From Bacteroidota bacterium (GTDB taxonomy: Bacteria > Bacteroidota > Bacteroidia > B-17B0 > Aurantibacillaceae), in assembly GCA_025359355.1 (NCBI GenBank), contig JANYGR010000184.1, positions 1 through 26,933 of the forward strand: DNA of 26,933 nt. Reading direction: 5' to 3'. The notes under the pieces are model-generated. The model searched no databases. It was not told the DNA's origin and saw nothing but the letters and a program-made list of their open reading frames with translations. Numbering within the stretch: the stretch's first letter is position 1; each line of letters starts with the position of its first letter. This document shows positions 1-7,899 of this stretch, in pieces. Position numbers and translations under genes: made by a program.

Positions 1-203
1 TATAACTGTATATAAATAATTCGTTACAATAAATGTTTCTTAAGAAAACAGTATTGCAACTTTGTGTTATTTTTAATTGCATTAAAATTAGCTTATACTT
101 AAATGCTCTTAACGCCTTGATTATGTAGTTATTAACCCGCCTTTGTTAAAACACCGTTTTCAAATTCAGTATCTCATGGCATTTACTTTATATTTTTACA
201 GTT

Positions 204-887
204 ATGATAAACGACTCAGTCATTGAATTTAATAACGCCACTATTTATCAGGGCGATGTTGCTGTTATTTCCAATTTAAACTTAGCACTGCATAAAGGCG
301 AGTTTGTTTATTTATTAGGAAAAACAGGCAGTGGAAAAAGTTCTTTGCTCAAAACAATATATGGCGATTTAACCTTAACCTCTGGTACTGGCGAAGTTTC
401 AGGCTTTAAGCTACATAGTTTGAAACGTAAGGAAATTCCTTTTTTACGTCGTAAGTTAGGGATTGTATTTCAGGATTTTCAATTGTTAAGTGATCGAACT
501 GTATTTGAAAATTTACGTTTTGTGATGAAAGCTACTGGATGGAAAGATGAAATAAAAATTAAGGCACGCGTTCAGGATGTGCTTGCCAAAGTAGGACTAG
601 AAAGCAAAGCGCAAGTTATGCCTTTTCAACTTTCGGGTGGAGAGCAACAACGCATTAGTATTGCTCGTGCGTTAATTAATGAGCCTGAAGTTATTTTAGC
701 AGATGAACCAACAGGAAATCTTGATCCAGAAACATCAGAAGAAATTATGAAATTGCTTTTAGATATCAGTAAACAAGGGCGATTGATACTATTTGCTACA
801 CACGATATTTTATTGTATAGTAAATTTCCTGCCCGCACATTGATGTGTGATAATAATCAAATTGCTGATAGCGCTAAATTGCAATAA
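204..887 (+). CDS. ftsE: Cell-division ABC transporter ATP-binding protein FtsE
   Basis: A 227-residue ABC ATPase. Walker A is GKTGSGKS (residues 39-46), Q-loop Gln90, signature LSGGEQQ (143-149), Walker B VILADEP (163-169, catalytic Glu168) and switch His200, so all ATPase elements are intact. Length and the stretch IVFQDFQLLSDRTVFENL (87-104) are typical of FtsE. In the known family FtsE pairs with the membrane protein FtsX at the septum and controls cell-wall hydrolases. No ftsX is next to it here, which from memory is common in Bacteroidota. It has an ATG start. Its last codons (CAA TAA) are part of a possible 6-bp duplication flanking the repeat that follows. A LolD-type or other MacB-like ATPase is the main alternative. 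Confidence 0.88.
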   Translation: MINDSVIEFNNATIYQGDVAVISNLNLALHKGEFVYLLGKTGSGKSSLLKTIYGDLTLTSGTGEVSGFKLHSLKRKEIPFLRRKLGIVFQDFQLLSDRTVFENLRFVMKATGWKDEIKIKARVQDVLAKVGLESKAQVMPFQLSGGEQQRISIARALINEPEVILADEPTGNLDPETSEEIMKLLLDISKQGRLILFATHDILLYSKFPARTLMCDNNQIADSAKLQ

Positions 888-968
888 GGGATTATACTAA
901 GATTTTAACGAACGAAATAGATTGATTAAAGAATATTTTAAATAGTACAAGAGCGCTGGCTTGTCAAA

Positions 969-986
969 TACCGATAGCTATCGGTA
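969..986. repeat. 18-bp perfect palindrome
   Basis: TACCGATAGCTATCGGTA is its own reverse complement. It sits in the G+C-richer part of the repeat element after ftsE. I recall the core CCGATAGCTATCGG as frequent in intergenic regions of some Bacteroidota genomes; that is memory, not a search. Confidence 0.7.
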
Positions 987-1089
987 GCGAGCAGAGAAGC
1001 GGTGAATCGAGAACTCAAGGATTTAGCGGAGCGTAAAATCCGTAGAATTCCGAGAGGAGCGTGGAGCATATTTTTGACTAGATTTTTTG

Positions 1090-1114
1090 TTCTTTTTCAT
1101 CTATGGAAAAAGAA
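1090..1114. repeat. Hairpin near the right end of the repeat element
   Basis: TTCTTTTTC (1090-1098) and GAAAAAGAA (1106-1114) pair perfectly around the 7-base loop ATCTATG. T-rich sequence before and A-rich sequence after lengthen the pairing with mismatches. It could end transcription from ftsE, but it is a recurrent type of Bacteroidota intergenic repeat and is more likely part of the element. Confidence 0.55.
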
Positions 1115-1166
1115 AAAAAGAAAATAGTTTCACTAAATTTTTAGTATAAACCAATAAAATTAGATA

Positions 1167-2324
1167 ATTACAGTTTTTACTTTAAACAAAACGTTCATCA
1201 AAAATATTCAAACATATTTTTCTGATTACAAGTACGCCGTATTATATAACAATAATGGGCATTCTACAGGGTTTGAAAATAAATTACTGTTGTCAAATAA
1301 TGAGCCTGTAACTCGTATTGTTGATCACGTACCTTATCTATGTTTTATTAATTATGATTACAAAAATCAAATTGAAGTATTTGATGCTAAGCAGAACAAC
1401 CCTCTTAATTTTCCGGATCAGCTGTTTGTTGAGGTAGAAAAACAAGTTGATTTATTGGATGTTTCTTTGCATAGTATTTCTCAAAACACCTCTAAAGTAA
1501 GCCTACAACAAACTGTTTCTAAAGAAATGTATATAAAGCATGTTGAGCGATTAAAGCAACACATACAACAAGGCGATATTTATGAAATTAATTATTGCAT
1601 GGCTTTCGAAGCTCATGATGTTGAAATTAATCCTATTGCCATGTTTCAGGCATTAAATGAAATTAGTTCCGCACCTTATGCTGCTTTAGCCAAATTTGAT
1701 AAACAATGGATACTATCGTCAAGTCCCGAATTATTTTTATCTAAACGAGGAAAAACCTTGATAACAAAGCCGATTAAAGGCACAGCTAAAAGAAGTAAAA
1801 ATCAGATTGAAGATGAAGACATCAAAAAACAACTACACTCAAATTTAAAAGAACGTACCGAAAACGTTATGATTGTTGATGTTTGTCGAAATGATTTATC
1901 CCGTATAGCTTCAAAAGGAAGTGTATTCGTACCTTCTATATTTGAGATTGAAAGCTATCAACAAGTACATCAAATGGTAAGTACTGTAAAGTGCGAATTA
2001 AAAGAGCATACTTCTTTCAATGACATACTTAGGTCAACCTTCCCAATGGCAAGCATGACGGGAGCTCCAAAAATTCGTGCTATGCAATTAATCGATGAGT
2101 TTGAATTATATAATCGGAATGCATATTCGGGAGCATTGGGTTATATCAATTCAAATAACGAGTTCGATCTAAATGTGCTCATTCGTAGTATTTTTTATAA
2201 TGAAAAAACTAAATACCTTTCTTTCTCAGTAGGGAGTGCAATTACGGCTTCTTGCAATGCCACAGAAGAATACGAAGAGTGTATGCTCAAAGCGAAAGCA
2301 ATGATGCAGGTTTTAGGTCGTTAA
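1167..2324 (+). CDS. pabB: Aminodeoxychorismate synthase component I (PabB), probable non-ATG start
   Basis: Chorismate-binding enzyme that makes 4-amino-4-deoxychorismate for folate synthesis. The motif PIKGT (Lys codon at 1776-1778) is diagnostic: PabB carries the nucleophilic lysine where anthranilate synthase TrpE has alanine. Other family blocks are ERTENVMIVDVCRNDLSRI, FPMASMTGAPKIRAMQLID, GALGYI and VGSAITASCNATEEYEEC. The first conventional start is TTG at 1290, which gives 344 aa but cuts off the N-terminal lobe. The same frame is open upstream to a stop at 1161 and reads a credible PabB N-terminus (TVFTLNKTFIKNIQTYFSDY...YAVLYNNNGH), with only ATA (1164) or ATT (1167) available as start. 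From ATT the protein is 385 aa. The coding call is firm; the start is inferred. Confidence 0.88.
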   Translation: MTVFTLNKTFIKNIQTYFSDYKYAVLYNNNGHSTGFENKLLLSNNEPVTRIVDHVPYLCFINYDYKNQIEVFDAKQNNPLNFPDQLFVEVEKQVDLLDVSLHSISQNTSKVSLQQTVSKEMYIKHVERLKQHIQQGDIYEINYCMAFEAHDVEINPIAMFQALNEISSAPYAALAKFDKQWILSSSPELFLSKRGKTLITKPIKGTAKRSKNQIEDEDIKKQLHSNLKERTENVMIVDVCRNDLSRIASKGSVFVPSIFEIESYQQVHQMVSTVKCELKEHTSFNDILRSTFPMASMTGAPKIRAMQLIDEFELYNRNAYSGALGYINSNNEFDLNVLIRSIFYNEKTKYLSFSVGSAITASCNATEEYEECMLKAKAMMQVLGR

Positions 2325-2915
2325 TTAGTCTCATTTCTTTTTTTCTAAAATTTCTGTTTACCCTCTTTATGTTTCATTATGCTGTTTGGTAATTATATAA
2401 CAGATGGATGTTTCTGCTTCGAATTAGTTCATTAAACTAGGATGAAAAATTGGGTCGAACTTAATGAGATAAAAAATCATTTATTAATATTAAACTATTA
2501 TAGTTTATTTTCGTGGTATACTATCTGGTGTAATATTTTATTGAAAATATAATATATTTATCCCTAATAATCAATAGTTATTCTATTAAAAACGTGCTAT
2601 TTGGTTAATTAATTCTTTTAAAAAGGACAAATGAAGTCAAGTAATTATTTGAATATTGTAATACTACCATAATTGGTGAGGGTATTATCAGATGTATATA
2701 CCCAACTAAATTACTTTCTAAGAACGCATTTTTTAAATAATCTAAAAACAATCTTGTAAGATTTTTATTAATATTTAATAATTTAAATATTAGATTTTAC
2801 TCAATAAAACATCTGTTTACTCATTTTTTTAGGTTTTAATAAAAAAAATAAGTAAAAAACACTATATTCTTAATTAAATGACTTATTTTTATATTATAAT
2901 TCAATACAAATTAAC
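2325..2915. other. AT-rich gene-free stretch upstream of the secreted cassette
   Basis: About 590 bases, almost all A/T, with no coding frame I can support. It holds a weak hairpin GGGTAT/ATACCC (2680-2703), an A/T inverted repeat AATATTTAA/TTAAATATT near 2772-2793, and one 36-codon open frame (2442-2552) with no recognisable product. No Bacteroidota-type promoter (TTTG near -33 with TAnnTTTG near -7) is clear. It presumably contains the promoter and leader of the gene starting at 2916. Confidence 0.5.
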
Positions 2916-4361
2916 ATGAAAAATATTTTTATTATCCTAATTTTTGTATCTACAACCCATTTGTTTTCTCAAAACGTTGGTATTAACAGTACGGGTGCGG
3001 CACCGCGTAATTGTGCTATGCTCGATATTTTGGCAACAGATAAAGGGTTATTAGTTCCTCAAGTCGCATTAACAAATGTGGCAACTTATCTTCCATTAAC
3101 GGGAACAGCAGTTGCAGGATTATTAGTATACTCAACGGCAGCTCCTACGGGTGGTAACGGAACAGGCTATTATTACTGGACAGGAGCCGTTTGGGCTAAT
3201 TTAATAGACAATGTAGCGCCAGGAAACCCTTGGTATGTTGGTGGTAATGCTGGAGCAGCTGCTACTACCGATTATATTGGGACATCTGATAATAATAATT
3301 TTAGAATTAAAACAAATGCTATTTCACGTGCATTTTATTACAATGATGGGACTTACTATCATACGAGCGGTTCGACAACAATTGATAATGCTACTGTTGT
3401 AGCGCCTACAAATATGTCGGCTGGCGTTGGTGGGGCATGGATATATAATACAGCACCTGCGGCAAATGGAACAGGATATGGTGCTCCTAATGCAAATTAT
3501 GGAATTTTGGCAGCAATGTATGGTACACGAAATTATTCATCTGCTTTACTAGGACAACCTGGTACTGGAACTAGGAGTGCTGGTGTATTTGGCTTTGACG
3601 GTTCAATTACAAATTGGGGAACTTTAGGTTATAGAACGAGTGGTAGCACTTACTTTGGAGCATATTTTAATGCTGGCTCATCTACGGGTACAGGATTTTT
3701 AACTTCTAACATGAGAAAAGGTATGGGTATGGGTTGCTATTCTGATTTTGTAGGAGCAATTGTTAAAGCAGATGTTATTGGCCAAGTAAATATTGGAGGT
3801 TTAATTGCTTCTTATAACTTAGGTAATGAATATACATCAGGTTATAAGGCAGACATCATTGATAATGGTTCAAAAAGAACAGTTGTATTTTCTAACACAT
3901 CGTCAGAACTTAAAGTTTACTCCGATGGTACTACCCAATTAAAAAACGGAAAAGTATTTATTTCTTTCGATGAGTCTTTTACTAATACTATTGATAAAGA
4001 TAAAATGCCAACGATTACAGTGTCACCAATGGGAGAGTGTAATGGTTTATATATTATGAGTATTGAAAAAAATGGTTTTTGGATAAAAGAATTGAATAAC
4101 GGAACAAGTAATGCTAATATAGCTTGGATAGCAATTGGTAAGCGTGTTGATCAAAAAAATGTAGATGTACCAGAACAAATTTTAGAAAAAACTTTTGATG
4201 CTAATTTAAATAAAGTTGTTATCAATGAAAATATAAATTCTAATACATCTGGTTATATGTGGTGGGATGGTTCTAAATTTGTGTTTGATAAACCAGCACC
4301 TGAAACTAAGCCATTATTTGAGGCTAAAAAGCCAAGTGTAATGCTTGATGAAAAAAGATAA
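2916..4361 (+). CDS. Secreted fibre-like surface protein
   Basis: 481 residues with an N-terminal signal peptide (about 1-19, ending LFSQ). The mature protein opens with NVGINSTGAAPRNCAMLDI...KGLLVPQVAL and continues with GLLVYSTAAPTGGNGTGYYYWTGAVW. That is the recurring N-terminal module of Bacteroidota extracellular proteins that resemble phage tail-fibre or collar proteins. The middle (about 90-300) is rich in Gly, Ala, Thr and Asn. The C-terminal third (about 300-481) is a different globular region (NGLYIMSIEKNGFWIKELNNG, WWDGSKFVF). There is no T9SS sorting domain, so the export route beyond the Sec pathway is unclear. It is the first gene of a tight unit: only 5 bases separate it from the next gene. 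The exact function is unknown. Confidence 0.75.
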   Translation: MKNIFIILIFVSTTHLFSQNVGINSTGAAPRNCAMLDILATDKGLLVPQVALTNVATYLPLTGTAVAGLLVYSTAAPTGGNGTGYYYWTGAVWANLIDNVAPGNPWYVGGNAGAAATTDYIGTSDNNNFRIKTNAISRAFYYNDGTYYHTSGSTTIDNATVVAPTNMSAGVGGAWIYNTAPAANGTGYGAPNANYGILAAMYGTRNYSSALLGQPGTGTRSAGVFGFDGSITNWGTLGYRTSGSTYFGAYFNAGSSTGTGFLTSNMRKGMGMGCYSDFVGAIVKADVIGQVNIGGLIASYNLGNEYTSGYKADIIDNGSKRTVVFSNTSSELKVYSDGTTQLKNGKVFISFDESFTNTIDKDKMPTITVSPMGECNGLYIMSIEKNGFWIKELNNGTSNANIAWIAIGKRVDQKNVDVPEQILEKTFDANLNKVVINENINSNTSGYMWWDGSKFVFDKPAPETKPLFEAKKPSVMLDEKR

Positions 4362-4366
4362 TAATA

Positions 4367-5263
4367 ATGAAATATGTTTTTTTTATAATTATTGTATTAT
4401 TTAATAATAGTAAGATATTATCACAAAATCGGAATTACTTAAAAAAAACAATACACGTTCTTTGTAGTACTGAAATGGAAGGAAGAGGGGTTGATTCAAA
4501 AGGAATTAATTTAGCTCAAAATTTTATTGTAAAACAATATGGAGATTGTGGGTTATTAAAATATAATTCTAATTCCTATTTTCAAAGTTTTGAATGCAAA
4601 GATAGTCTTGGTAAATTATCTTTATCTAAAAACATAATTGGTTTTATTAATAATCATATAGATAGTACTATTGTTTTTTGCGCTCATTACGACCATATTG
4701 ATGTTTGTTCTAATTTATCAAGAGAATTAACAACTAAATTGAAATGTAGCATACATGCTGGAGCTAATGATAATGCCTCTGGTGTTAGTTTAATATTAAG
4801 CTTAGCAAAAAGTTGTATTAAATTTAAAAAGCCAAAATATAATTTTTTATTTGTTGCGCTATCAGCTCACGAAATAGGATTATATGGTTCTAATTATTTA
4901 CTTGAAAGTGATTACTTTAAAACATTAAAAATAAAAGCATTATTAAATTTTGATATGGTTGGAGGATTAAATTCAGTTTCAAAAGAATTAATTATTGGAT
5001 TATCTGATACAGAGGCAGGTAAATACTTTAGTAAAATAATACACTTAGTTAATGATACAAGTAAATTAATTATTTTCAAACATAATGCACAACTATTGCA
5101 ATCAGACGCTACAATTTTTAATAAAAATAACATACCGACACTATCATTTACAACAGGCATTACAGAGGATTATCATAAAATAACTGATACAGAGGAAAAA
5201 ATTAATTACAAAGGAATGATTGAAATTCATAAATTATTGATAGCATTTATTACAAACATTTAA
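4367..5263 (+). CDS. Secreted M28-family metallopeptidase with altered general base
   Basis: 298 residues with a signal peptide (about 1-20, ending ILSQ). The aminopeptidase Y/M28 fold is indicated by its zinc-ligand series: His107 and Asp109 in AHYDH, Asp135 in GANDNASG, Glu169 in SAHEIGL, Asp196 in NFDMVGG and His270 in DYHKITDTEEKINY. In typical M28 enzymes the third motif reads GEE, its first Glu being the catalytic base; here it reads AHE, so position 168 is His. Zinc binding looks intact but catalysis may be changed or lost. It follows the fibre-like gene by 5 bases and precedes the T9SS gene by 13. Its DNA is especially A/T-rich, with long A and T runs, unlike the flanking genes. The family call is good; the substrate is unknown. 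Confidence 0.85.
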   Translation: MKYVFFIIIVLFNNSKILSQNRNYLKKTIHVLCSTEMEGRGVDSKGINLAQNFIVKQYGDCGLLKYNSNSYFQSFECKDSLGKLSLSKNIIGFINNHIDSTIVFCAHYDHIDVCSNLSRELTTKLKCSIHAGANDNASGVSLILSLAKSCIKFKKPKYNFLFVALSAHEIGLYGSNYLLESDYFKTLKIKALLNFDMVGGLNSVSKELIIGLSDTEAGKYFSKIIHLVNDTSKLIIFKHNAQLLQSDATIFNKNNIPTLSFTTGITEDYHKITDTEEKINYKGMIEIHKLLIAFITNI

Positions 5264-5276
5264 AACAAATAGTTCA

Positions 5277-6884
5277 ATGAAATTATTTTTACTAATTTTT
5301 ATTACTTTACTTTTTGCATCCAAAAATTGCATTAGTCAAGGTGTTTATAACAATGGAGCTAATATTATATTCTCTGGTGCAGCTCAAATGTACATTGATG
5401 TGGTAGGTTCAGGGCATTATTTGTCAGCAGCGGCAACCTCTGGGTCCATTACCGCTAGCGCTACTTCTAGTATCACCTTATTAGGTAATTGGACCAATAA
5501 CTCCGTTAATAATGGGTTCACTATTGATGGAGGAGGTGTGGTATTGGCAGGAAATGCACAATCAATAGGTGGTTCTGCGGCAACGGCTTTTTACAATTTA
5601 TCGTTAGCAGGTAATGGGATTAAAACGTTAGCAGTCAATTCTACTACAGTTGGCGGACAAGCAACCTTTACCGGGATATTAGATGTAGGAACAAGTACTT
5701 TAAATTTAAATTCAAACAGAATAGATATTACCAACAGTGCTGTTGGAGCAATTACTTCCGGTGCAACAGGTTATATATTAAGTGAAACAAACACTGCTGT
5801 AAATCCAAGTATAGTGAGGTGGTATGCCCGTAATACAACAGGTGCACATGTTTATCCATTTGGAGTAGCTAGTTCTAAAATACCTTTTACGTTTAATATT
5901 TCTGTAGCGATGGGTGCAACCGATTACGTAGATGTATCTACACGAGCAACGGCAGCAAATGATAATTTACCTTGGGCAGGCGCCAGTAATTTTGCGGCAG
6001 TAACTAATATGTATTCTCCAAACACGCCATATATTGATGGTTCTATTCCTGTAGTGGTAGATAGATGGTGGGATATTACCAATAGTAACCCTGTAAGTGC
6101 GAGTTTAACATTTAGTTACCGAGGTACAGAAAATACATTAACTGGGATTAATGCAGCTCCAGCTTTAATTGGAGCGCAGTATTGGAATGGTTCAAGTTGG
6201 CAGCCTAGTAATGCTGTTTTAGGAAGTGCTGCGGGTGTATCAGGAGCTTCTATCGGTTCAGTTACAACGCCTGTAGTGAGTTCTTTTTGCCCTTGGGTAT
6301 TATCTTCTCTTCTCAATCCTTTACCAATTGAATTATTAAATTTTGATGTTTCATGTGTAAATAATGAAGCTGTAATCGAATGGTGTACTGCAACTGAACA
6401 AAACAATAATCATTTTACGATTGAGCACTCCATAGATGGTATAAACTTTACTGCGGTTGGAACAGTTGCAGGTAATGGTACGTCTGTGGTTAAGCATTGT
6501 TATAAATTTATTAGCAACTCAACAATTGGAGACATTAATTACTATCGTTTATCTCAAACAGATAATGGTGGTAAAATTACTACTTTCAAAACAGTTGCTT
6601 TAGAATCATGTGGAAACACCTCCGATAATATGGTACTAACAAATACTGGTACAAAACAAGTAGGGATTTTAGTTAATGCAACGGAAGATGCTAAAATTGA
6701 ATTGTTTGTTCATAATGCTTTAGGTCAAATCTTAGAAGTAAGATCATTAGAAATAAAAAAAGGGTATAATGCTCTTGCTGTTGATTTAAGTCACGTGTCT
6801 AACGCATTATACTACATCTCTGTTTATAAAGGAAATGTCCTGCAGACAAGTAAAAAAATTGTAGTGTCTGATTTAGGGAATTAG
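5277..6884 (+). CDS. T9SS-sorted surface protein (adhesin-like)
   Basis: 535 residues: signal peptide (about 1-20, ending CISQ), a long Gly/Ser/Thr/Asn-rich beta-type region (about 22-345), a fibronectin-like Bacteroidota linker (PLPIELLNFDVSCVNNEAVIEW...YYRLSQTDNGGK, about 349-430), and a C-terminal domain of about 80 residues. That domain has AKIELFVHNALGQILE, followed by NALYYISVYKGN and TSKKIVVSD, the shape of the type A T9SS sorting signal. Such proteins cross the outer membrane through T9SS and are usually anchored at the surface or released. No enzyme motif is visible, so adhesion or a structural role is inferred. It is the last gene of the three-gene cassette and is followed by a hairpin terminator. 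Confidence 0.82.
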   Translation: MKLFLLIFITLLFASKNCISQGVYNNGANIIFSGAAQMYIDVVGSGHYLSAAATSGSITASATSSITLLGNWTNNSVNNGFTIDGGGVVLAGNAQSIGGSAATAFYNLSLAGNGIKTLAVNSTTVGGQATFTGILDVGTSTLNLNSNRIDITNSAVGAITSGATGYILSETNTAVNPSIVRWYARNTTGAHVYPFGVASSKIPFTFNISVAMGATDYVDVSTRATAANDNLPWAGASNFAAVTNMYSPNTPYIDGSIPVVVDRWWDITNSNPVSASLTFSYRGTENTLTGINAAPALIGAQYWNGSSWQPSNAVLGSAAGVSGASIGSVTTPVVSSFCPWVLSSLLNPLPIELLNFDVSCVNNEAVIEWCTATEQNNNHFTIEHSIDGINFTAVGTVAGNGTSVVKHCYKFISNSTIGDINYYRLSQTDNGGKITTFKTVALESCGNTSDNMVLTNTGTKQVGILVNATEDAKIELFVHNALGQILEVRSLEIKKGYNALAVDLSHVSNALYYISVYKGNVLQTSKKIVVSDLGN

Positions 6885-6913
6885 TATTTCATTTTTTACG
6901 TAATAATATTTAC

Positions 6914-6945
6914 AAGGCGGTTCTCTCCAATCGCCTTTTGCTTTT
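6914..6945 (+). terminator. Hairpin terminator after the secreted cassette
   Basis: AAGGCG (6914-6919) pairs with CGCCTT (6932-6937) across a 12-base loop, followed by a T-rich tail (TTGCTTTT). It lies about 30 bases after the stop of the T9SS gene and fits a factor-independent terminator for the three-gene unit. Confidence 0.7.
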
Positions 6946-7078
6946 ACTCTGTAGAGATTTTAATCATGACGGAAGTGTGATTAATGTAACATTTACGAGG
7001 AAATATGTAATAGAGATAGAGTTAACAAAACTAATATTTGTTACTATCCCATTACCATAAAATCTAAGATCAAAATTT

Positions 7079-7897
7079 ATGTCTATCACCTATTACATGC
7101 TACAAATTTCACCAGTTATATTATTCATTATAACCGTTGTGGTTTTTGGGTTTTTGGCGGGAATAACGACGTATGTTTTTAGAAAGCGAGTTCAGCTAAA
7201 GATTTTACGATCTCATAATGAAGTAACCGGCTTTTTATTTTTAGCGATTGCAAGCTTTTATGCTTTGTTACTTAGTTTTGTGGTATTAATCGTTTGGGAT
7301 CAATTAAACGAAACGCATAATAATGCCAGTAAGGAAGGTAGTTCAGCCCTGGGTCTGTATAGAGATATCAAGTTTTATCCAGATACTTTGGAGTCTAAAA
7401 AATTAATGACCGCTTATTTAGATTTTGTTTATAATGTGATTGATGATGAATTTCCCAGTATGCAAAAAATGCAATCAAGTACTAAAACCTCATCATCATT
7501 TAATAATGTTTTTCACGAAATGGAAAGATTAAATCCTAAAAATCCTTTTCAAGTCCAATTAGTTACCGAAATGTTTCGACATTTAAATGAGCTTTCAACG
7601 TATAGAGGACTTAGAAATTCTTCTTTAGAAACGGAGATTCCTCCACCTATTTGGTTGCCAATTATACTAGGGGCTCTAATTACTGTTTTTTGCGCATTGT
7701 TGTTAGATGTAGAGCATGTTCGTTTACATGTATCTTTAAATACGATGTTAGGAGCATTTATTGCTATGTTCTTATTTATTATTGTGTTGCTTGACCATCC
7801 GTATACGGGAAGTTTGAGTATTAAACCAAAATCTTATCAAAAAATATTTACCCTTGAGCAACAATTAAATCATTCTATTTCTAATACAACCAAATAA
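7079..7897 (+). CDS. DUF4239 (bestrophin-like) membrane protein
   Basis: 272 residues with four hydrophobic segments (about 11-34, 50-72, 191-210, 219-239) and a soluble middle (about 75-185). The segment FYALLLSFVVLIVWDQLNE followed by EGSSALGLYRD, and the late LLDHPYTGSLSIKP, match my recollection of the DUF4239 family, which is annotated as bestrophin-like and placed in the inner membrane. Anion-channel activity is only suggested by the fold name. Two bases separate its stop from the next gene, so the two are very likely co-transcribed. It has an ATG start. Confidence 0.75.
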   Translation: MSITYYMLQISPVILFIITVVVFGFLAGITTYVFRKRVQLKILRSHNEVTGFLFLAIASFYALLLSFVVLIVWDQLNETHNNASKEGSSALGLYRDIKFYPDTLESKKLMTAYLDFVYNVIDDEFPSMQKMQSSTKTSSSFNNVFHEMERLNPKNPFQVQLVTEMFRHLNELSTYRGLRNSSLETEIPPPIWLPIILGALITVFCALLLDVEHVRLHVSLNTMLGAFIAMFLFIIVLLDHPYTGSLSIKPKSYQKIFTLEQQLNHSISNTTK

Positions 7898-7899
7898 TT

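Larger units (their letters stand above)
888..1152. mobile_element. MITE-like repeat with imperfect inverted ends
   Basis: No gene is seen between ftsE and pabB. The stretch begins at 889 with an 18-base end (GGATTATACTAAGATTTT) and closes at 1135-1152 with its imperfect reverse complement; the core TTATACTAA (892-900) and TTAGTATAA (1141-1149) pair perfectly. CAATAA occurs on both sides (882-887 and 1152-1157), as a target duplication would. The interior is visibly richer in G+C than its surroundings and holds an 18-bp palindrome (969-986), a GGATTT/AAATCC stem (about 1019-1041) and a hairpin (1090-1114). There is no transposase, so if mobile it would depend on an element elsewhere. The boundaries and the mobile nature are inferred. 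Confidence 0.5.

Noticed and set aside
57..64. CAACTTTG, a near match to the -7 element upstream of ftsE
   Set aside because: One mismatch and no convincing -33 partner; not reported as a promoter.
1..203. Leader region at the left edge
   Set aside because: Searched for the end of a neighbouring gene, tRNA or repeat; nothing supportable was seen.
2442..2552. 36-codon open frame in the gap before the secreted cassette (MKNWVELNEIKNHLL...)
   Set aside because: Short, in very A/T-rich DNA, no recognised homology, no promoter or hairpin to support it.
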